A DNA stretch of 64,000 nucleotides from Streptomyces griseoflavus (GTDB taxonomy: Bacteria; Actinomycetota; Actinomycetes; Streptomycetales; Streptomycetaceae): positions 81,822 to 145,821 of the forward strand of contig NZ_BMUC01000018.1 in the NCBI RefSeq assembly GCF_014649995.1. Direction: 5' to 3'. The first letter of the stretch is position 1. The number at the start of each line of letters is the position of its first letter. This document shows positions 17,919-28,303 of this stretch, piece after piece. The translations under genes and the position numbers were made by a program. The notes beneath the pieces are model-generated. The model did no database searches. It was given only the letters and a program-made list of their open reading frames with translations, and was not told the origin of the DNA.

Positions 17919-18788
17919 ATGGGTGAACGGCGGAGCGACGGCGAACGGGCCGGCCGCCGGCGTGCGCACCCCCGGGGCACGCCGGCCGCGCGGAGCGGTC
18001 CCGGCTCCGTCCCCGAAGGCCGGGCGGCCGTCGACGCCGCCGGCCTGGAGGCGCTGCTCGCCGCCGCCCTGATCCGCGACCGGGTGGACGCCGGGGCCGA
18101 ACAGCGGGCCGTCGCCGCGTTCCTGGCGGCCCGGGAGGCGGCGGCGCACGGCGCGCGCACCCGGCGCCGGGACGACTGGCGGGCCCGTCGGCGACGGATC
18201 GGCGGCCGCTCGCTGAAGGCCACGCTCTCCGTCCTGGTCGCCGGCCTCGCCCTGAGCGGCGTCGCGGTCGCGGGGATCGGCGCGACGGTCTCGTCACCGG
18301 ACCGCCCCGTGCGCGACACCGGGCGCACCCACGCGCCCCCGGGCGCCACCGCCCCGGCCGTCCCCGACTCCGCCGCACCCGAGGCCGGTTCCGGCCGGGA
18401 GGAAGCGGACCGTCCCGCGAGCGCCCGGGACACCGAGGCCCACTGCCGCGCCTTCGAGCGGGCGGGGGGACGCGGCCGGGCTCTGGAGTCGGCGGCCTGG
18501 AAGCGGCTCACCGCGGCCGCGGGCGGCCCGGCGCACGTCGAGGCGTACTGCGCCGGACAACGGGAAGAGCTCGAACAGGGCACGGCGCGGCCCGGGAGTT
18601 CCGCGACCCCGGGCCGGCAGGGCACCGGCCGGCCCGGCGCGGCCGGAAACCGCTCCTCCGGCGACCCGGGCCGCGAGGCGGGCCAGGGCCCGGACGGCGC
18701 TCCGGGCGACGACCGGGGCAAGGGGCGGGACGGGGGGCCGGGCGGCGGCACGGGCAGACCCGCCGAGCCGGGCGCCGGCAACCCGTAA
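17919..18788 (+). CDS. one-pass membrane protein, probable anti-sigma factor (paralogue 1)
   Basis: Protein of 289 residues: cytoplasmic Arg/Ala-rich N-terminus, membrane helix about 97-119 (TLSVLVAGLALSGVAVAG), then an exported Pro/Gly-rich region. The outside contains a two-cysteine module, CRAFERAG...AAGGPAHVEAYC, which recurs in the paralogue at 19850, and the tail is low-complexity Gly/Asp/Arg. The inside segment ALLAAALIRDRVDAGAEQRA resembles the paralogue's RDQAERLAGTLRAL. Position after an ECF gene and topology suggest regulated inhibition of that sigma factor; no zinc-finger HxxxCxxC is present, so this is inference. Confidence 0.65.
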   Translation: MGERRSDGERAGRRRAHPRGTPAARSGPGSVPEGRAAVDAAGLEALLAAALIRDRVDAGAEQRAVAAFLAAREAAAHGARTRRRDDWRARRRRIGGRSLKATLSVLVAGLALSGVAVAGIGATVSSPDRPVRDTGRTHAPPGATAPAVPDSAAPEAGSGREEADRPASARDTEAHCRAFERAGGRGRALESAAWKRLTAAAGGPAHVEAYCAGQREELEQGTARPGSSATPGRQGTGRPGAAGNRSSGDPGREAGQGPDGAPGDDRGKGRDGGPGGGTGRPAEPGAGNP

Positions 18789-19178
18789 CGTGCGCCGCCC
18801 CGCGGGGGTTACCGGTGAAGACGGAGAAACCCGCGCTCACGACGCCGCAACCGAGGCAACGGCCGGGGCCGCCACCCCCCACAGGAGAGGCCCCGGCCGT
18901 CGCGCGGCACGGGCCGCGCGGCGACCCGTACCCTCTACAGCGCCATGAGTGCGTTTTCTGTCACACCATCCTGTGTCACGGGTCAGTTGCATCTTGGACG
19001 GACATGGACGGGGAGAGGATTCAGGCCGTAACGTGCCATTCGCGCCAGGCCGCGACGGACACCTGACCACGAACCGCCCACGGCCCAAGACCGCAAACCA
19101 CTGATCGAGCAACCACGACGGCGAGCAACCCGGTCCGCGAGAGCGGCGCCGGCTGAGAGCGCAGAAGGGCGCGCGCGT
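18789..19178 (+). other. intergenic region upstream of the second ECF sigma gene
   Basis: This 390-base region has no supported gene. It holds CTGTCACACCATCCTGTGTCAC around 18958, an element with GTCAC/GTGTCAC repeats that probably belongs to the promoter or an operator of the sigma gene. Short reading frames here lack codon bias. Confidence 0.35.
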
Positions 19179-19853
19179 GTGCTGGGGGACGACGCGGAGT
19201 TGACCGCCGCGGTGCGTGCGGCGCAGGACGGGGACGAGACCGCGTTCCGGACTGTGTACCGCGCGGTGCACCCGCGGCTGCTGGGGTACGTCAGGACACT
19301 CGTCGGCGAGCCCGACGCGGAGGACGTGGCGTCCGAGGCCTGGCTGCAGATCGCCCGTGACCTGGGACGGTTCACCGGCGACGCCGACCGCTTCCGCGGC
19401 TGGGCCGCCCGCATCGCCCGGAACCGGGCACTGGACCACATACGGATGCGGGGACGCCGCCCCACGATCGGCGGCGACGAGACCGAACTCGCCGGGCGCC
19501 CCGCCGAGTCCGACACCGCCTCGGAGGCGATGGAGGCACTGGCCACCGACGGCGCGTTCTCGTTGATCTCCCGGCTCCCGCACGACCAGGCCGAAGCCGT
19601 CGTGCTGCGGGTCGTGGTGGGCCTGGACGCCAAGACCGCCGCCGAGACGCTGGGCAAACGCCCCGGTGCCGTCCGCACGGCGGCGCACCGTGGCCTGAAA
19701 CGACTGGCGGAGTTGCTGGGTGACGATCCGGAAGCCCAACCGGAATCCGCCGGAGTTCTCGACGCCCTTCCGCCCCAGCGAGAACCACGCCGTCGTACGG
19801 TGACGTCCGCGAGTGTGACGCAGATGCGAGCGAGGACGCAGAAGGACATGTGA
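19179..19853 (+). CDS. ECF sigma factor (paralogue 2)
   Basis: Protein of 224 residues. Region 2 (AAQDGDETAFRTVYRAVHPRL, then EDVASEAWLQIARDLGRF, GWAARIARNRALDHIRMR) and region 4 (LPHDQAEAVVLRVVVGLDA, KRPGAVRTAAHRGLKRLAEL) closely parallel the sigma factor at 17062. The C-terminal 30 residues (LPPQREPRRRTVTSAS...) are an extension. The GTG start has AGAAGG upstream. Its stop overlaps the next gene's GTG (ATGTGATG), so sigma and membrane partner are co-translated. The two loci look like a tandem duplication. Confidence 0.9.
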   Translation: MLGDDAELTAAVRAAQDGDETAFRTVYRAVHPRLLGYVRTLVGEPDAEDVASEAWLQIARDLGRFTGDADRFRGWAARIARNRALDHIRMRGRRPTIGGDETELAGRPAESDTASEAMEALATDGAFSLISRLPHDQAEAVVLRVVVGLDAKTAAETLGKRPGAVRTAAHRGLKRLAELLGDDPEAQPESAGVLDALPPQREPRRRTVTSASVTQMRARTQKDM

Positions 19854-20902
19854 TGGCCGATGAGCAGCACCGGTGGCTGGACCGCGAGACGGCGGAGCGT
19901 CTGCTGAACGGAGAGCCACCCGAAGCTGCCGATCCCGCCATCCGTGACCAGGCCGAACGGCTCGCCGGAACACTCCGCGCCCTCTCCGCCCCACCCCCCT
20001 CGGCCGACGGGGAACTCCCCGGGGAGGCGGCCGCGCTGGCCGCCTTCCGCAAGCAGCGGGAGGAACGCGAGGGCCGGAGCGGCCCGGACACCGCCACCGG
20101 GGCGGCGGACTCCGACGTCGGGCTGGTCCGCCTGGGCTCCCGACGCGGTGAGGGTTCCGGAACGCCGGACGGACGCCGCCCGCCGCGTCCCCTGCGGCTC
20201 GGGCTGGCCGCCACGCTGGTCGCCGGCATGGTCGGCGGCGCCGCCGTCCTGGCCGGTGCCGGGGTCCTGCCGACGCCGTCCGGCGACGCCGGGGCCGACC
20301 CGGCGGTCTCCGCGAGCGCCCCGCCTTCCGAACGCCGCACGCTGTCGACCCCGCCGGACGCCGGCCGCGCGACACCCGAGGGCACGGCCGGCCGGGGCGA
20401 GGACGGGCCGGGGGCCCGGCATGACGCCGACACCGGCAGGGGCGGACGGCCCACGCCCGGGCGGACCGGCCCGGACTCCGGTGATGCGGCGGCCCGTCCC
20501 AGCCGCGGGGGGACGCAGACCGCCTCGTCGTGCCGTGCCTGGCGCGACGGCGAGAAGCTGAACGACGAGCGCCGCCGCCTCCTGGAGGAGGCCGCGGGCG
20601 GCCCCGGCCGGGTCGGCCCGTACTGCCGGGCCGCGCTGTCGGCCGACGGCGGCTCCGGCACCTCGGCCCGCGGGGACACCGGCGACACCCCCGAGGGCAA
20701 CGGCAAGGGCAACGAGAAGAAGGACAAGGGCCGGGGCAACGGCAACAACGGCAACGGCAACAACGGCAACAATGGAAACGGCGGCAACAGCAACGGAAGC
20801 GGCAACAACGGCAACAGCGGCAAGAAGGGCAACAGCGGCAACCAGGGGCAGGGCGACGGTCACGGGCAGGGCAACGGGAAAGCCCAGGGAAACACCCAGT
20901 GA
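19850..20902 (+). CDS. one-pass membrane protein with Asn/Gly-rich tail, probable anti-sigma factor (paralogue 2)
   Basis: Protein of 350 residues. The cytoplasmic part begins ADEQHRWLDRETAERLLNGE; the membrane helix is about 118-142 (LGLAATLVAGMVGGAAVLAGAG). The exported part contains the two-cysteine module CRAWRDGEKLNDERRR...AAGGPGRVGPYC shared with the protein at 17919. It ends in about 80 residues dominated by Asn, Gly, Ser and Lys (repeats such as GNGNNGNGNN), a flexible chain that probably extends into the wall. Start is GTG 19850 or ATG 19853. The anti-sigma role is inferred from position and topology. Confidence 0.65.
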   Translation: MMADEQHRWLDRETAERLLNGEPPEAADPAIRDQAERLAGTLRALSAPPPSADGELPGEAAALAAFRKQREEREGRSGPDTATGAADSDVGLVRLGSRRGEGSGTPDGRRPPRPLRLGLAATLVAGMVGGAAVLAGAGVLPTPSGDAGADPAVSASAPPSERRTLSTPPDAGRATPEGTAGRGEDGPGARHDADTGRGGRPTPGRTGPDSGDAAARPSRGGTQTASSCRAWRDGEKLNDERRRLLEEAAGGPGRVGPYCRAALSADGGSGTSARGDTGDTPEGNGKGNEKKDKGRGNGNNGNGNNGNNGNGGNSNGSGNNGNSGKKGNSGNQGQGDGHGQGNGKAQGNTQ

Positions 20903-20942
20903 CCTGCGTCTTTGCCGGTCGCTGAACTGTCTTCGCCGTCAG

Positions 20943-20980
20943 GTGTGACACTTCCGGCCCGCGTGACGCAGTAATGAGTG
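20943..20980 (+). repeat. copy 2 of the shared GTGACACT...ACGCAGTAA motif
   Basis: GTGACACTTCCGGCCCG, four variable bases, then ACGCAGTAA, matching 15487-15524. It lies between two convergent gene ends, which argues against a simple promoter role. Confidence 0.5.
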
Positions 20981-21088
20981 AGCCGACTGGTCATCGGCCG
21001 TCGCACGGAGCCGGGGTTCCCCCCGTACTCACGGCTCGTGCACCCGGCGCGGGCGGGACACGTTCCCCCGGTCCCGCCCGCGCCCCTC

Positions 21089-21943
21089 TCACCGGTGCAC
21101 GACGACCTTGTCGCCGTCCCTCACCTGCGCGTACAGCCGCGCGATCGCCTCCTCGTCCCGCACGTTGACGCAGCCGTGCGAGGAACCGGCGTACCCCCGC
21201 GCGGCGAAGTCGGCCGAGAAGTGCACGGCCTGGCCGCCGCTGAAGAACATGGCGTACGGCATGGGCGAGTCGTAGAGCGTGGACACATGGTGCCGGGACT
21301 TCCAGTAGATCCGGAAGACACCCTCGCGGGTCGGTGTGTACTCGGAGCCGAAGCGCACCGGCAGGGTCGACACCGTCCGTCCGTCGATCATCCAGCGCAG
21401 GGTGCGGCTCGACTTGCTGATGCACAGCACCCGGCCGGCCGCGCAGCGCGGGTCGGGTGCGTCGGCCGGCTGGCCTCCCATCAGGTACAGCTCCCACCTG
21501 CCCGGCTCGCGCGTCATCGCGAGCAGCCGCTGCCAGGTGACGCTGTCGGTCACCCCGGTCGCCGGCAGCCCGCGCCTGCCCTGGAAGCCGCGGACCGCCT
21601 TCGCGGTCAGGTCGTCGTAGGTCCCGGTGGGCCCGTGGAAGATCCAGGCGACCTGCCGCAGCCTGGCCTGGAGCTCGCGCACGTCACGTCCGGAGTCCCC
21701 CGGGGACCACAGCACGCGCGGGGCCGGGCGGGTCGCCGAGGGGCCGCCGGGGGCGGACGGCTTCCCCGCGCCGTCCGGCGCCCGGGACGGCGACGGCGCA
21801 CCGGACGGCGTCCGGCCCGGCACGTCGATCCGCACCGGCGCGCTGCCCTCCCCGTCCGCGCCCGCCGGCCGCACCGTGCAGCCGGCCGCGCCCGCCGTGA
21901 GAGCGGTGAGCGCCGCGACGACGGCGATCCCCTTCCTCCGCAT
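21089..21943 (-). CDS. L,D-transpeptidase, probable lipoprotein
   Basis: Protein of 284 residues. The signal sequence ends TAGAAGC, a probable lipobox with the lipidated Cys near residue 22. A Pro/Ser-rich linker leads to a peptidoglycan-binding domain (about 80-140: LWSPGDSGRDVRELQARL, then AKAVRGFQGRRGLPATG) and a YkuD catalytic domain whose active site is HFSADFAARG, then SHGCVNV with the nucleophilic Cys. It makes 3-3 cross-links in the wall or attaches proteins to it. ATG 21943 is preceded by other in-frame starts without signal-like sequence. It is divergent from the mutase gene. Confidence 0.88.
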   Translation of the reverse strand: MRRKGIAVVAALTALTAGAAGCTVRPAGADGEGSAPVRIDVPGRTPSGAPSPSRAPDGAGKPSAPGGPSATRPAPRVLWSPGDSGRDVRELQARLRQVAWIFHGPTGTYDDLTAKAVRGFQGRRGLPATGVTDSVTWQRLLAMTREPGRWELYLMGGQPADAPDPRCAAGRVLCISKSSRTLRWMIDGRTVSTLPVRFGSEYTPTREGVFRIYWKSRHHVSTLYDSPMPYAMFFSGGQAVHFSADFAARGYAGSSHGCVNVRDEEAIARLYAQVRDGDKVVVHR

Positions 21944-22252
21944 GCCCGTACCACGCACTCGAGCCCCCCTCGTCCCACCGGCCGGGTGTCCGGTCGTCAC
22001 CTGAGGTGTACCCCTGAGGTGACCACCGCCGAACAAAGGGGCATGGTGGTGAGTGACCGGAAGACGACCGCCGGGGCGGACCCTGTGAGCGGGGTCCCAC
22101 CGCGGCTGTGAGGAAGGTCCCAGCGTGCGCCCCTCCACCGGGCCGCACGCGCACCGCTACAGTCCGTCGAAGGGTCGGCCAGTACTGGTGAGTAACTGAC
22201 GGGTAACGGGCGATCAGGTCGAGCAACGCCGCTCAGCGGGAGGCATCACACC
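21944..22252. other. divergent promoter region (L,D-transpeptidase / mutase)
   Basis: This 309-base region holds no gene. It must carry promoters for both directions. Near the mutase, CAGTACTGGTGAGTAACTG and GGGTAACGGG form short GTAAC repeats. No operator recognised. Confidence 0.35.
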
Positions 22253-23851
<1,599 letters not shown>

Positions 23852-23912
23852 CGCCTTCTCGCGGGGTGAGACCCCTGGCGGGAGTGCCGTACCCCCGTGC
23901 GACACTCCCTCC

Positions 23913-24566
23913 ATGTTCGGCGTCATCGACCTCCCCACCTACCTGGCGGGCCTGGCCCTCATCATCCTGCTGCCCGGCCCCAACTCGCTCTACGTCCTCT
24001 CCGTCGCCGCCCGCAAGGGCGTGCGCACCGGCTACGCGGCCGTGGCCGGGGTGTTCACCGGGGACGCCGTCCTGATGACGCTCGCGGCGCTCGGCGCCGC
24101 CTCCGTCCTCACCACGACCCCGCTGCTGTTCCTGGTGGTCAAGTACGCCGGCGCCGGATACCTGGCGTGGATGGCGTACGGCATGCTGCGCTCGGCGTGG
24201 AGCATGTGGAAGGCGCACGACGAGCCGGCGTCCGGCGGGACACCGCAGGGCGCTCCCGCCGACGACGAACACCCCTACCGCCGGGCCCTGGTGGTGTCGC
24301 TGCTCAACCCGAAGGCGATCCTCTTCCTGATCTCCTTCTTCGTGCAGTTCGTCGACCCCGGGTACGCGCACCCCGCGCTGTCCTTCGTCGTCCTCGGCGT
24401 CCTGCTCCAGACGGCCAGCTTCCTGTACCTGTCGCTGCTGATCTTCGGCGGCACCCGGCTGGCCGACATGTTCCGACGCAGGCGGCGGCTGGCGGCGGGG
24501 GCCACCTCGGCGGCCGGCGCCCTCTTCCTCGGGTTCGCGGCGAAGCTGTCCGTGGCGGGCGCGTAG
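23913..24566 (+). CDS. LysE-family amino-acid exporter
   Basis: Protein of 217 residues with about six membrane helices and the family signature LPGPNSLYVLSVAARKGVRTG near residue 20. The central cytoplasmic loop (DEPASGGTPQGAP) is short, and SLLNPKAILFLISFFVQFVDP follows. It resembles the RhtB/LeuE branch that exports neutral amino acids or homoserine lactone, but the substrate cannot be set. It ends at a convergent terminator. Confidence 0.88.
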   Translation: MFGVIDLPTYLAGLALIILLPGPNSLYVLSVAARKGVRTGYAAVAGVFTGDAVLMTLAALGAASVLTTTPLLFLVVKYAGAGYLAWMAYGMLRSAWSMWKAHDEPASGGTPQGAPADDEHPYRRALVVSLLNPKAILFLISFFVQFVDPGYAHPALSFVVLGVLLQTASFLYLSLLIFGGTRLADMFRRRRRLAAGATSAAGALFLGFAAKLSVAGA

Positions 24567-24578
24567 CCGGCGTGCGGG

Positions 24579-24609
24579 CCGGCCGGGACCCCGGGCGGGG
24601 ACCGGCCGG
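24579..24609. terminator. bidirectional terminator between LysE and methyltransferase genes
   Basis: CCGGCCGG and a following GACCCC pair with GGGGACCGGCCGG, with a bulge. It lies between two convergent stops. Confidence 0.6.
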
Positions 24610-24618
24610 TGACGGTGC

Positions 24619-25566
24619 TCAGGCCGCCCGCAGGTACGCCGAGCGGGCGGCCTTCCCCAGGTAGGTGAAGCGGCTGTCGCCCTTCAGATGGGCGTCCAGG
24701 GCCTCCTTGATGCCCGGCCAGCTCGGGTCGCCGTAGTCGTCCAGGACCACGACGCCGCCCGGTGCGGCGATCTCCTCGGCCCACCGCAGGTCCTGCGCGA
24801 CTCCCTCGGCGGAGTGGTCGCCGTCCACGACGATCACGCCGTAGCCGCGGTCCGACACGGCCGCGCGGGTCCCGGGGTCCTCGGAGAACCCCCGCTGGAC
24901 GCGTGCCGCCGCGCCCGCCGGACCGGCCAGGCCGAGATTGGTGCGTACGGCCCGCTCGTCGACCGGGGCGCCGGTGGGGTCCGGGCGCCGGTCGGTGCCG
25001 GGCTGGAGCTGCACGCCGGCGAAGGGGTCGACAATGGTCAGGGCCGGGCTGCGGCCGTCGCGTTCCATCATGCGGACCAGCCCGGCGGAGAACATGCCGT
25101 ACAGCGTGCCGATCTCCAGGATCTCGTCGTTCGGCGGGTCGAGCAGCGGGATCGTGCCGAGCTTGCCGCAGATGTTCATGGTGCCGCCCGCGACGCGGCC
25201 GACCCCGAGCGACTCCAGGGCGACGAGCAGCCGGAAGGCGGCGGCGACGTTGCGCACGGCCGCGTCACGGTCCCCGGTCAGGGCGGCCACCTCGGCGCAC
25301 AGGCTCTCCAGCGGCTCCTCGGCCACCCGGCGGGAGATGCCGCGCCCGCGGGGGCCGAGGAGCAGTTCGAAGGTGAGCCGGTCGCTCCTGAGCTGTTCGA
25401 CGTCCCGCTTCAGGCGTTCGAAGTCCGCCGCGGTCGGTGACGCCCGGCCGGCCGGGCGCGGGACGGCGGAGCGGACCTGCCGCTCGATGCGCCGGTCGAT
25501 GAGGTCGGCGACCGGGCGCAGCAGACGCCGGGAGACGGAGCTGCGGAGCAGGGAACTGCTGTTCAT
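24619..25566 (-). CDS. class I SAM-dependent methyltransferase (Methyltransf_24 type)
   Basis: Protein of 315 residues. The N-terminal 90 residues are a charged helical extension (LIDRRIERQVRSAVPRPAG, then ADFERLKRDVEQLRSDRL). The methyltransferase fold begins near DEILEIGTLYGMFSAGLVRM (SAM loop), continues with LTIVDPFAGVQL and ends with YGVIVVDGDHSAEGVAQDLR and GGVVVLDDYGDPSWPGIKEA. The acidic DGDH...DDYGD pattern fits a metal-assisted O-methyltransferase acting on a sugar or a small acceptor. Its place beside polymer glycosyltransferases suggests that it methylates the wall glycan; that is inference. ATG 25566 was chosen; a longer frame to 25695 lacks coding character. Confidence 0.82.
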   Translation of the reverse strand: MNSSSLLRSSVSRRLLRPVADLIDRRIERQVRSAVPRPAGRASPTAADFERLKRDVEQLRSDRLTFELLLGPRGRGISRRVAEEPLESLCAEVAALTGDRDAAVRNVAAAFRLLVALESLGVGRVAGGTMNICGKLGTIPLLDPPNDEILEIGTLYGMFSAGLVRMMERDGRSPALTIVDPFAGVQLQPGTDRRPDPTGAPVDERAVRTNLGLAGPAGAAARVQRGFSEDPGTRAAVSDRGYGVIVVDGDHSAEGVAQDLRWAEEIAAPGGVVVLDDYGDPSWPGIKEALDAHLKGDSRFTYLGKAARSAYLRAA

Positions 25567-25765
25567 TGACCAACGACCTCGATTCGTGGCGGAGCCGGAG
25601 GTGGAGCGGGGCCGAATCCGTTGCGGTTTTCCTTCGAAGGGAAGACGGCCATCGGGGACAGGTGAATTCCCCGATGAATTCCAGGCCAGGATCATGGCAC
25701 GGGACGCGGCGGCCGAGGGGTGAAGGAAGAATGAACGAAAGGCGACCGAAAGGCGGAAGAGTACG

Positions 25766-25786
25766 GGGTGAACCGCCCGTTCACCC
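25766..25786 (-). terminator. hairpin after the polysialyltransferase-like gene
   Basis: GGGTGAAC pairs exactly with GTTCACCC around CGCCC, 20 bases past the stop at 25807 on the minus strand. Confidence 0.6.
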
Positions 25787-25806
25787 GCTCGTCACCGGAC
25801 GGCGAT

Positions 25807-27141
25807 TCACCGTTTCACCGAGCGCCGGATCGCCCGCGCCCGCCGCACCACGGTGCGGGCCGCGGCGCTCCGCGGCAGGAATGCCAGTCGCTCCGGAATT
25901 CCACCGGGCAGCCCCAGCGACGTCAGCCGCCGTTTCCTGAAGTACCGCCAGGTACGGGCGTCCAGCCGGCCGCGCAGGTACTCCTCGGCTTCCGGCCGCA
26001 GCTCCGGCAGGATCCTGGGCTGCATCACGAAACCGACCGCCCGCACCAGCGCGGCGAGCGACTCGGGGTCCGTGCCCGGCCGCCCCTCGGTGACGGCGGC
26101 GGCGTCGGCCGGCTCCGGCAGCAGCGCGTCGACGACGGTGACGGGGACCCGGTTGCTGTTCTCGTACGGGGTCAGCCGCTCCAGCAGCGTTTCCGTGCCC
26201 ACCCGGGCCACCGGCAGGCCGTACAGCCGGGACGCGGTGAGCAGGGCCGTGGAGAAGCAGCCGATCACCAGCGCCGGGCGCATCCGCTGGTACAGCACCT
26301 CCGCCAGGACCGGCGTGCCGACCACGGTGAGGCCGACGCCGAGCCGGTCCGCCTCCCGCTCCAGGGTGCGGGCGAACCGGGCCGGGGCCGTGGGATGGGG
26401 CTTGAAGACCACCCGCTCGTGGCCGAGGCCGACGGCACCCTCGAGCATCCGCACGTGCAGGTCCTCCTCCTCGTCCGCGGAGAGGATGCCCAGCGCCGAC
26501 AGGTACTGGCCGAGCAGCAGCGCGGGAGCCTCCACCTCGGGCAGGCCCGCACCGGTCCTGTCCAGTTCGGCCAGCACCCGGGTGAACGCCTCGGTCGGCA
26601 CCAGTTCCGGCTCCACCCCGAACTCCGTTAGCAGCAGGGGCCGCAGCCCCGGCACCAGGTCGAGGTGGAGCAGCCGCTCCACGCGCGTGCCGACCAGCGG
26701 ATCGATCTTGTTGCGGGTGGGGCCGTAGCTCATCAGGCCGTCCGCGTAGACCGTGACCGGCGCGTCGGGGAAGATCTGCGCCACCCCGAGCGCCGGGTTG
26801 ACCTGGATCGACTCCACGGCGAGCGACACGTCGTCGTCGCCCAGGCCCCAGGCCAGCCGGAGGTACCTCTCCCACATCGGGACGTCGTCCCGGCGCGGGG
26901 CCCAGCCGCCCGGGTGGTGGGGGAAGACCGTCTCGTTCCACGACACGACGTCGTCGAAGCGGTCACGCAGCCGTTCGAACCCCGGCATCGCGTCCACCGC
27001 CGGCGTCGTCTCCGGTGTCACCGCGTTGTTGGACACCAGCAGCACCCGCCGGCCGGCGGGCGCGAAGCGGCCCGCGTCCAGGGCGGCGGCCAGCGTGGCG
27101 GTGCCGTACAGCGTCGAGGCCAGGAAGATCTGCGTGGTCAC
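25807..27141 (-). CDS. polysialyltransferase-family (alpha-2,8-type) glycosyltransferase-like protein
   Basis: Protein of 444 residues: TTQIFLASTLYGTATLAAAL at the N-terminus, then VTVYADGLMSYGPTRNKID, VVFKPHPTAPARFARTLERE and LVIGCFSTALLTASRLYGLP. The KPHP and CFSTAL motifs match the bacterial polysialyltransferase and related capsule polymerase family, which transfer nonulosonic acids from CMP donors. The last 60 residues are basic (RKRR, RRARAIRRSVKR), as expected for membrane association. The GTG start overlaps the stop of the upstream GT2 gene by four bases (GTGA). With the CMP-sugar and NeuB genes nearby it probably builds or extends a Kdn/sialic-type wall polymer. Confidence 0.78.
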   Translation of the reverse strand: MTTQIFLASTLYGTATLAAALDAGRFAPAGRRVLLVSNNAVTPETTPAVDAMPGFERLRDRFDDVVSWNETVFPHHPGGWAPRRDDVPMWERYLRLAWGLGDDDVSLAVESIQVNPALGVAQIFPDAPVTVYADGLMSYGPTRNKIDPLVGTRVERLLHLDLVPGLRPLLLTEFGVEPELVPTEAFTRVLAELDRTGAGLPEVEAPALLLGQYLSALGILSADEEEDLHVRMLEGAVGLGHERVVFKPHPTAPARFARTLEREADRLGVGLTVVGTPVLAEVLYQRMRPALVIGCFSTALLTASRLYGLPVARVGTETLLERLTPYENSNRVPVTVVDALLPEPADAAAVTEGRPGTDPESLAALVRAVGFVMQPRILPELRPEAEEYLRGRLDARTWRYFRKRRLTSLGLPGGIPERLAFLPRSAAARTVVRRARAIRRSVKR

Positions 27142-28118
27142 GCCGCGACCTCCGCGGCCCGCACGGGACGGCGGCGCAGCCGGCGCAGCCGGGTGGCCCG
27201 CGCGGCGTCCATCGACGCCAGCGCCTCGTCGAGCACGTCCTGGGGCATCCGCCGCAGCGCGGCCGTGCTCATCGCCTTCAGTTTCCGGGCCACGGGTGCC
27301 TCGAACCTTTCGATGGTGCCGAGATGGTGGGAGATGATCGCGCAGTAGGTGCGCACCGCCTTCGGCAGCAGACGCGCCGCCTCGGGGTCGGCGGCGGTCT
27401 CCGCCACGACCTGGTCGAAGGCGCGGACGAAGTCGAGCTGACGGTCGTCCCCGATCTGCGTCAGCGACGAGGAGACCCCCCGCCGGTAGAACACGCCGAG
27501 CAGGCCGGTCACCGCGAAGGTCTCCGCCTCCCGGTGCAGCCTCCAGATCCACGGACGGTCCTCCGCGGTGCGCAGCCCGTCCGTGAAGTGCAGCAGGCCG
27601 CGGTCGGCCAGCCGGCGGTGGTAGACGCCCGCCCAGGCGTACGCGTAGTCGACGGAGGTGGGCCGGTGGGCGGGCAGGATCGCCTCGCGCGGGGACAGCA
27701 CCACGTTGCGGCGGCCGTGCGGCACCCGCTGCACGGAGCGGTTGCGCGCCGTGCACTGCACGTGATCGGTGCGTACGAAGTCGCAGCCCAGTCGCTCGAT
27801 CACGCCGACCAGCCGGTCGTAGTGGCCGGGCGCCAGCCAGTCGTCGCCGTCGAGGAACGTCAGGTACTCCCCGCGGGCGGCGTCGATGCCGGTGTTGCGG
27901 GCGGTCGCCAGCCCGCCGTTTTGTTCGTGCCTGACCAGCACCGCCCCCGGCAGTTCGGACTCCGCGCGCGCGAGGAGGTCCGCGGTCCCGTCGGTGGAGC
28001 AGTCGTCGACGAGAATGAACTCGAAGTCGTCGCGCGCGTTCGCACGCAGACTGCGCAGGGCATCGGGAACGTATTGCCGGACGTTGTAGAACGGCACGAT
28101 GACGGAGAGCTTGGGCAC
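27138..28118 (-). CDS. family 2 glycosyltransferase
   Basis: Protein of 326 residues, a GT-A fold beginning MPKLSVIVPFYNVRQYVPDA. FILVDDCSTDGTADLL binds nucleotide, GEYLTFLDGDDWLAPGH holds the DxD metal site, and LRTAEDRPWIWRL supplies the catalytic ED motif. The C-terminal 90 residues are helical and basic. It transfers a sugar from a nucleotide donor to a growing polymer on the inner face of the membrane. It is the first gene of the minus-strand pair and lies divergent from the DUF6716 gene with a 198-base gap. Confidence 0.88.
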   Translation of the reverse strand: MPKLSVIVPFYNVRQYVPDALRSLRANARDDFEFILVDDCSTDGTADLLARAESELPGAVLVRHEQNGGLATARNTGIDAARGEYLTFLDGDDWLAPGHYDRLVGVIERLGCDFVRTDHVQCTARNRSVQRVPHGRRNVVLSPREAILPAHRPTSVDYAYAWAGVYHRRLADRGLLHFTDGLRTAEDRPWIWRLHREAETFAVTGLLGVFYRRGVSSSLTQIGDDRQLDFVRAFDQVVAETAADPEAARLLPKAVRTYCAIISHHLGTIERFEAPVARKLKAMSTAALRRMPQDVLDEALASMDAARATRLRRLRRRPVRAAEVAA

Positions 28119-28303
28119 GCGTCAGACATTAGAAGACGGTCCGGCCCGCGGATCGACCCTCGCCTTGATTGCCGGTGAACGGAACATGGTGAAGCGGTGA
28201 AGCGCGGCCCTTTCCCGTCGTCCGGCGGCCCGATTCCTCATTCGGCGTTGTGCTGTTAACCCTTTGTTGTGTTCAGGTTGGGCGGTTCATCGGAATCGAT
28301 TCC

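Noticed and set aside
18958-18980. GTCAC/GTGTCAC repeats as an AfsQ1 or CRP site
   Set aside because: Spacing does not fit GTnAC-n6-GTnAC, and the CRP consensus GTG-n6-GNCAC is not met cleanly, so it is left as an unassigned element.
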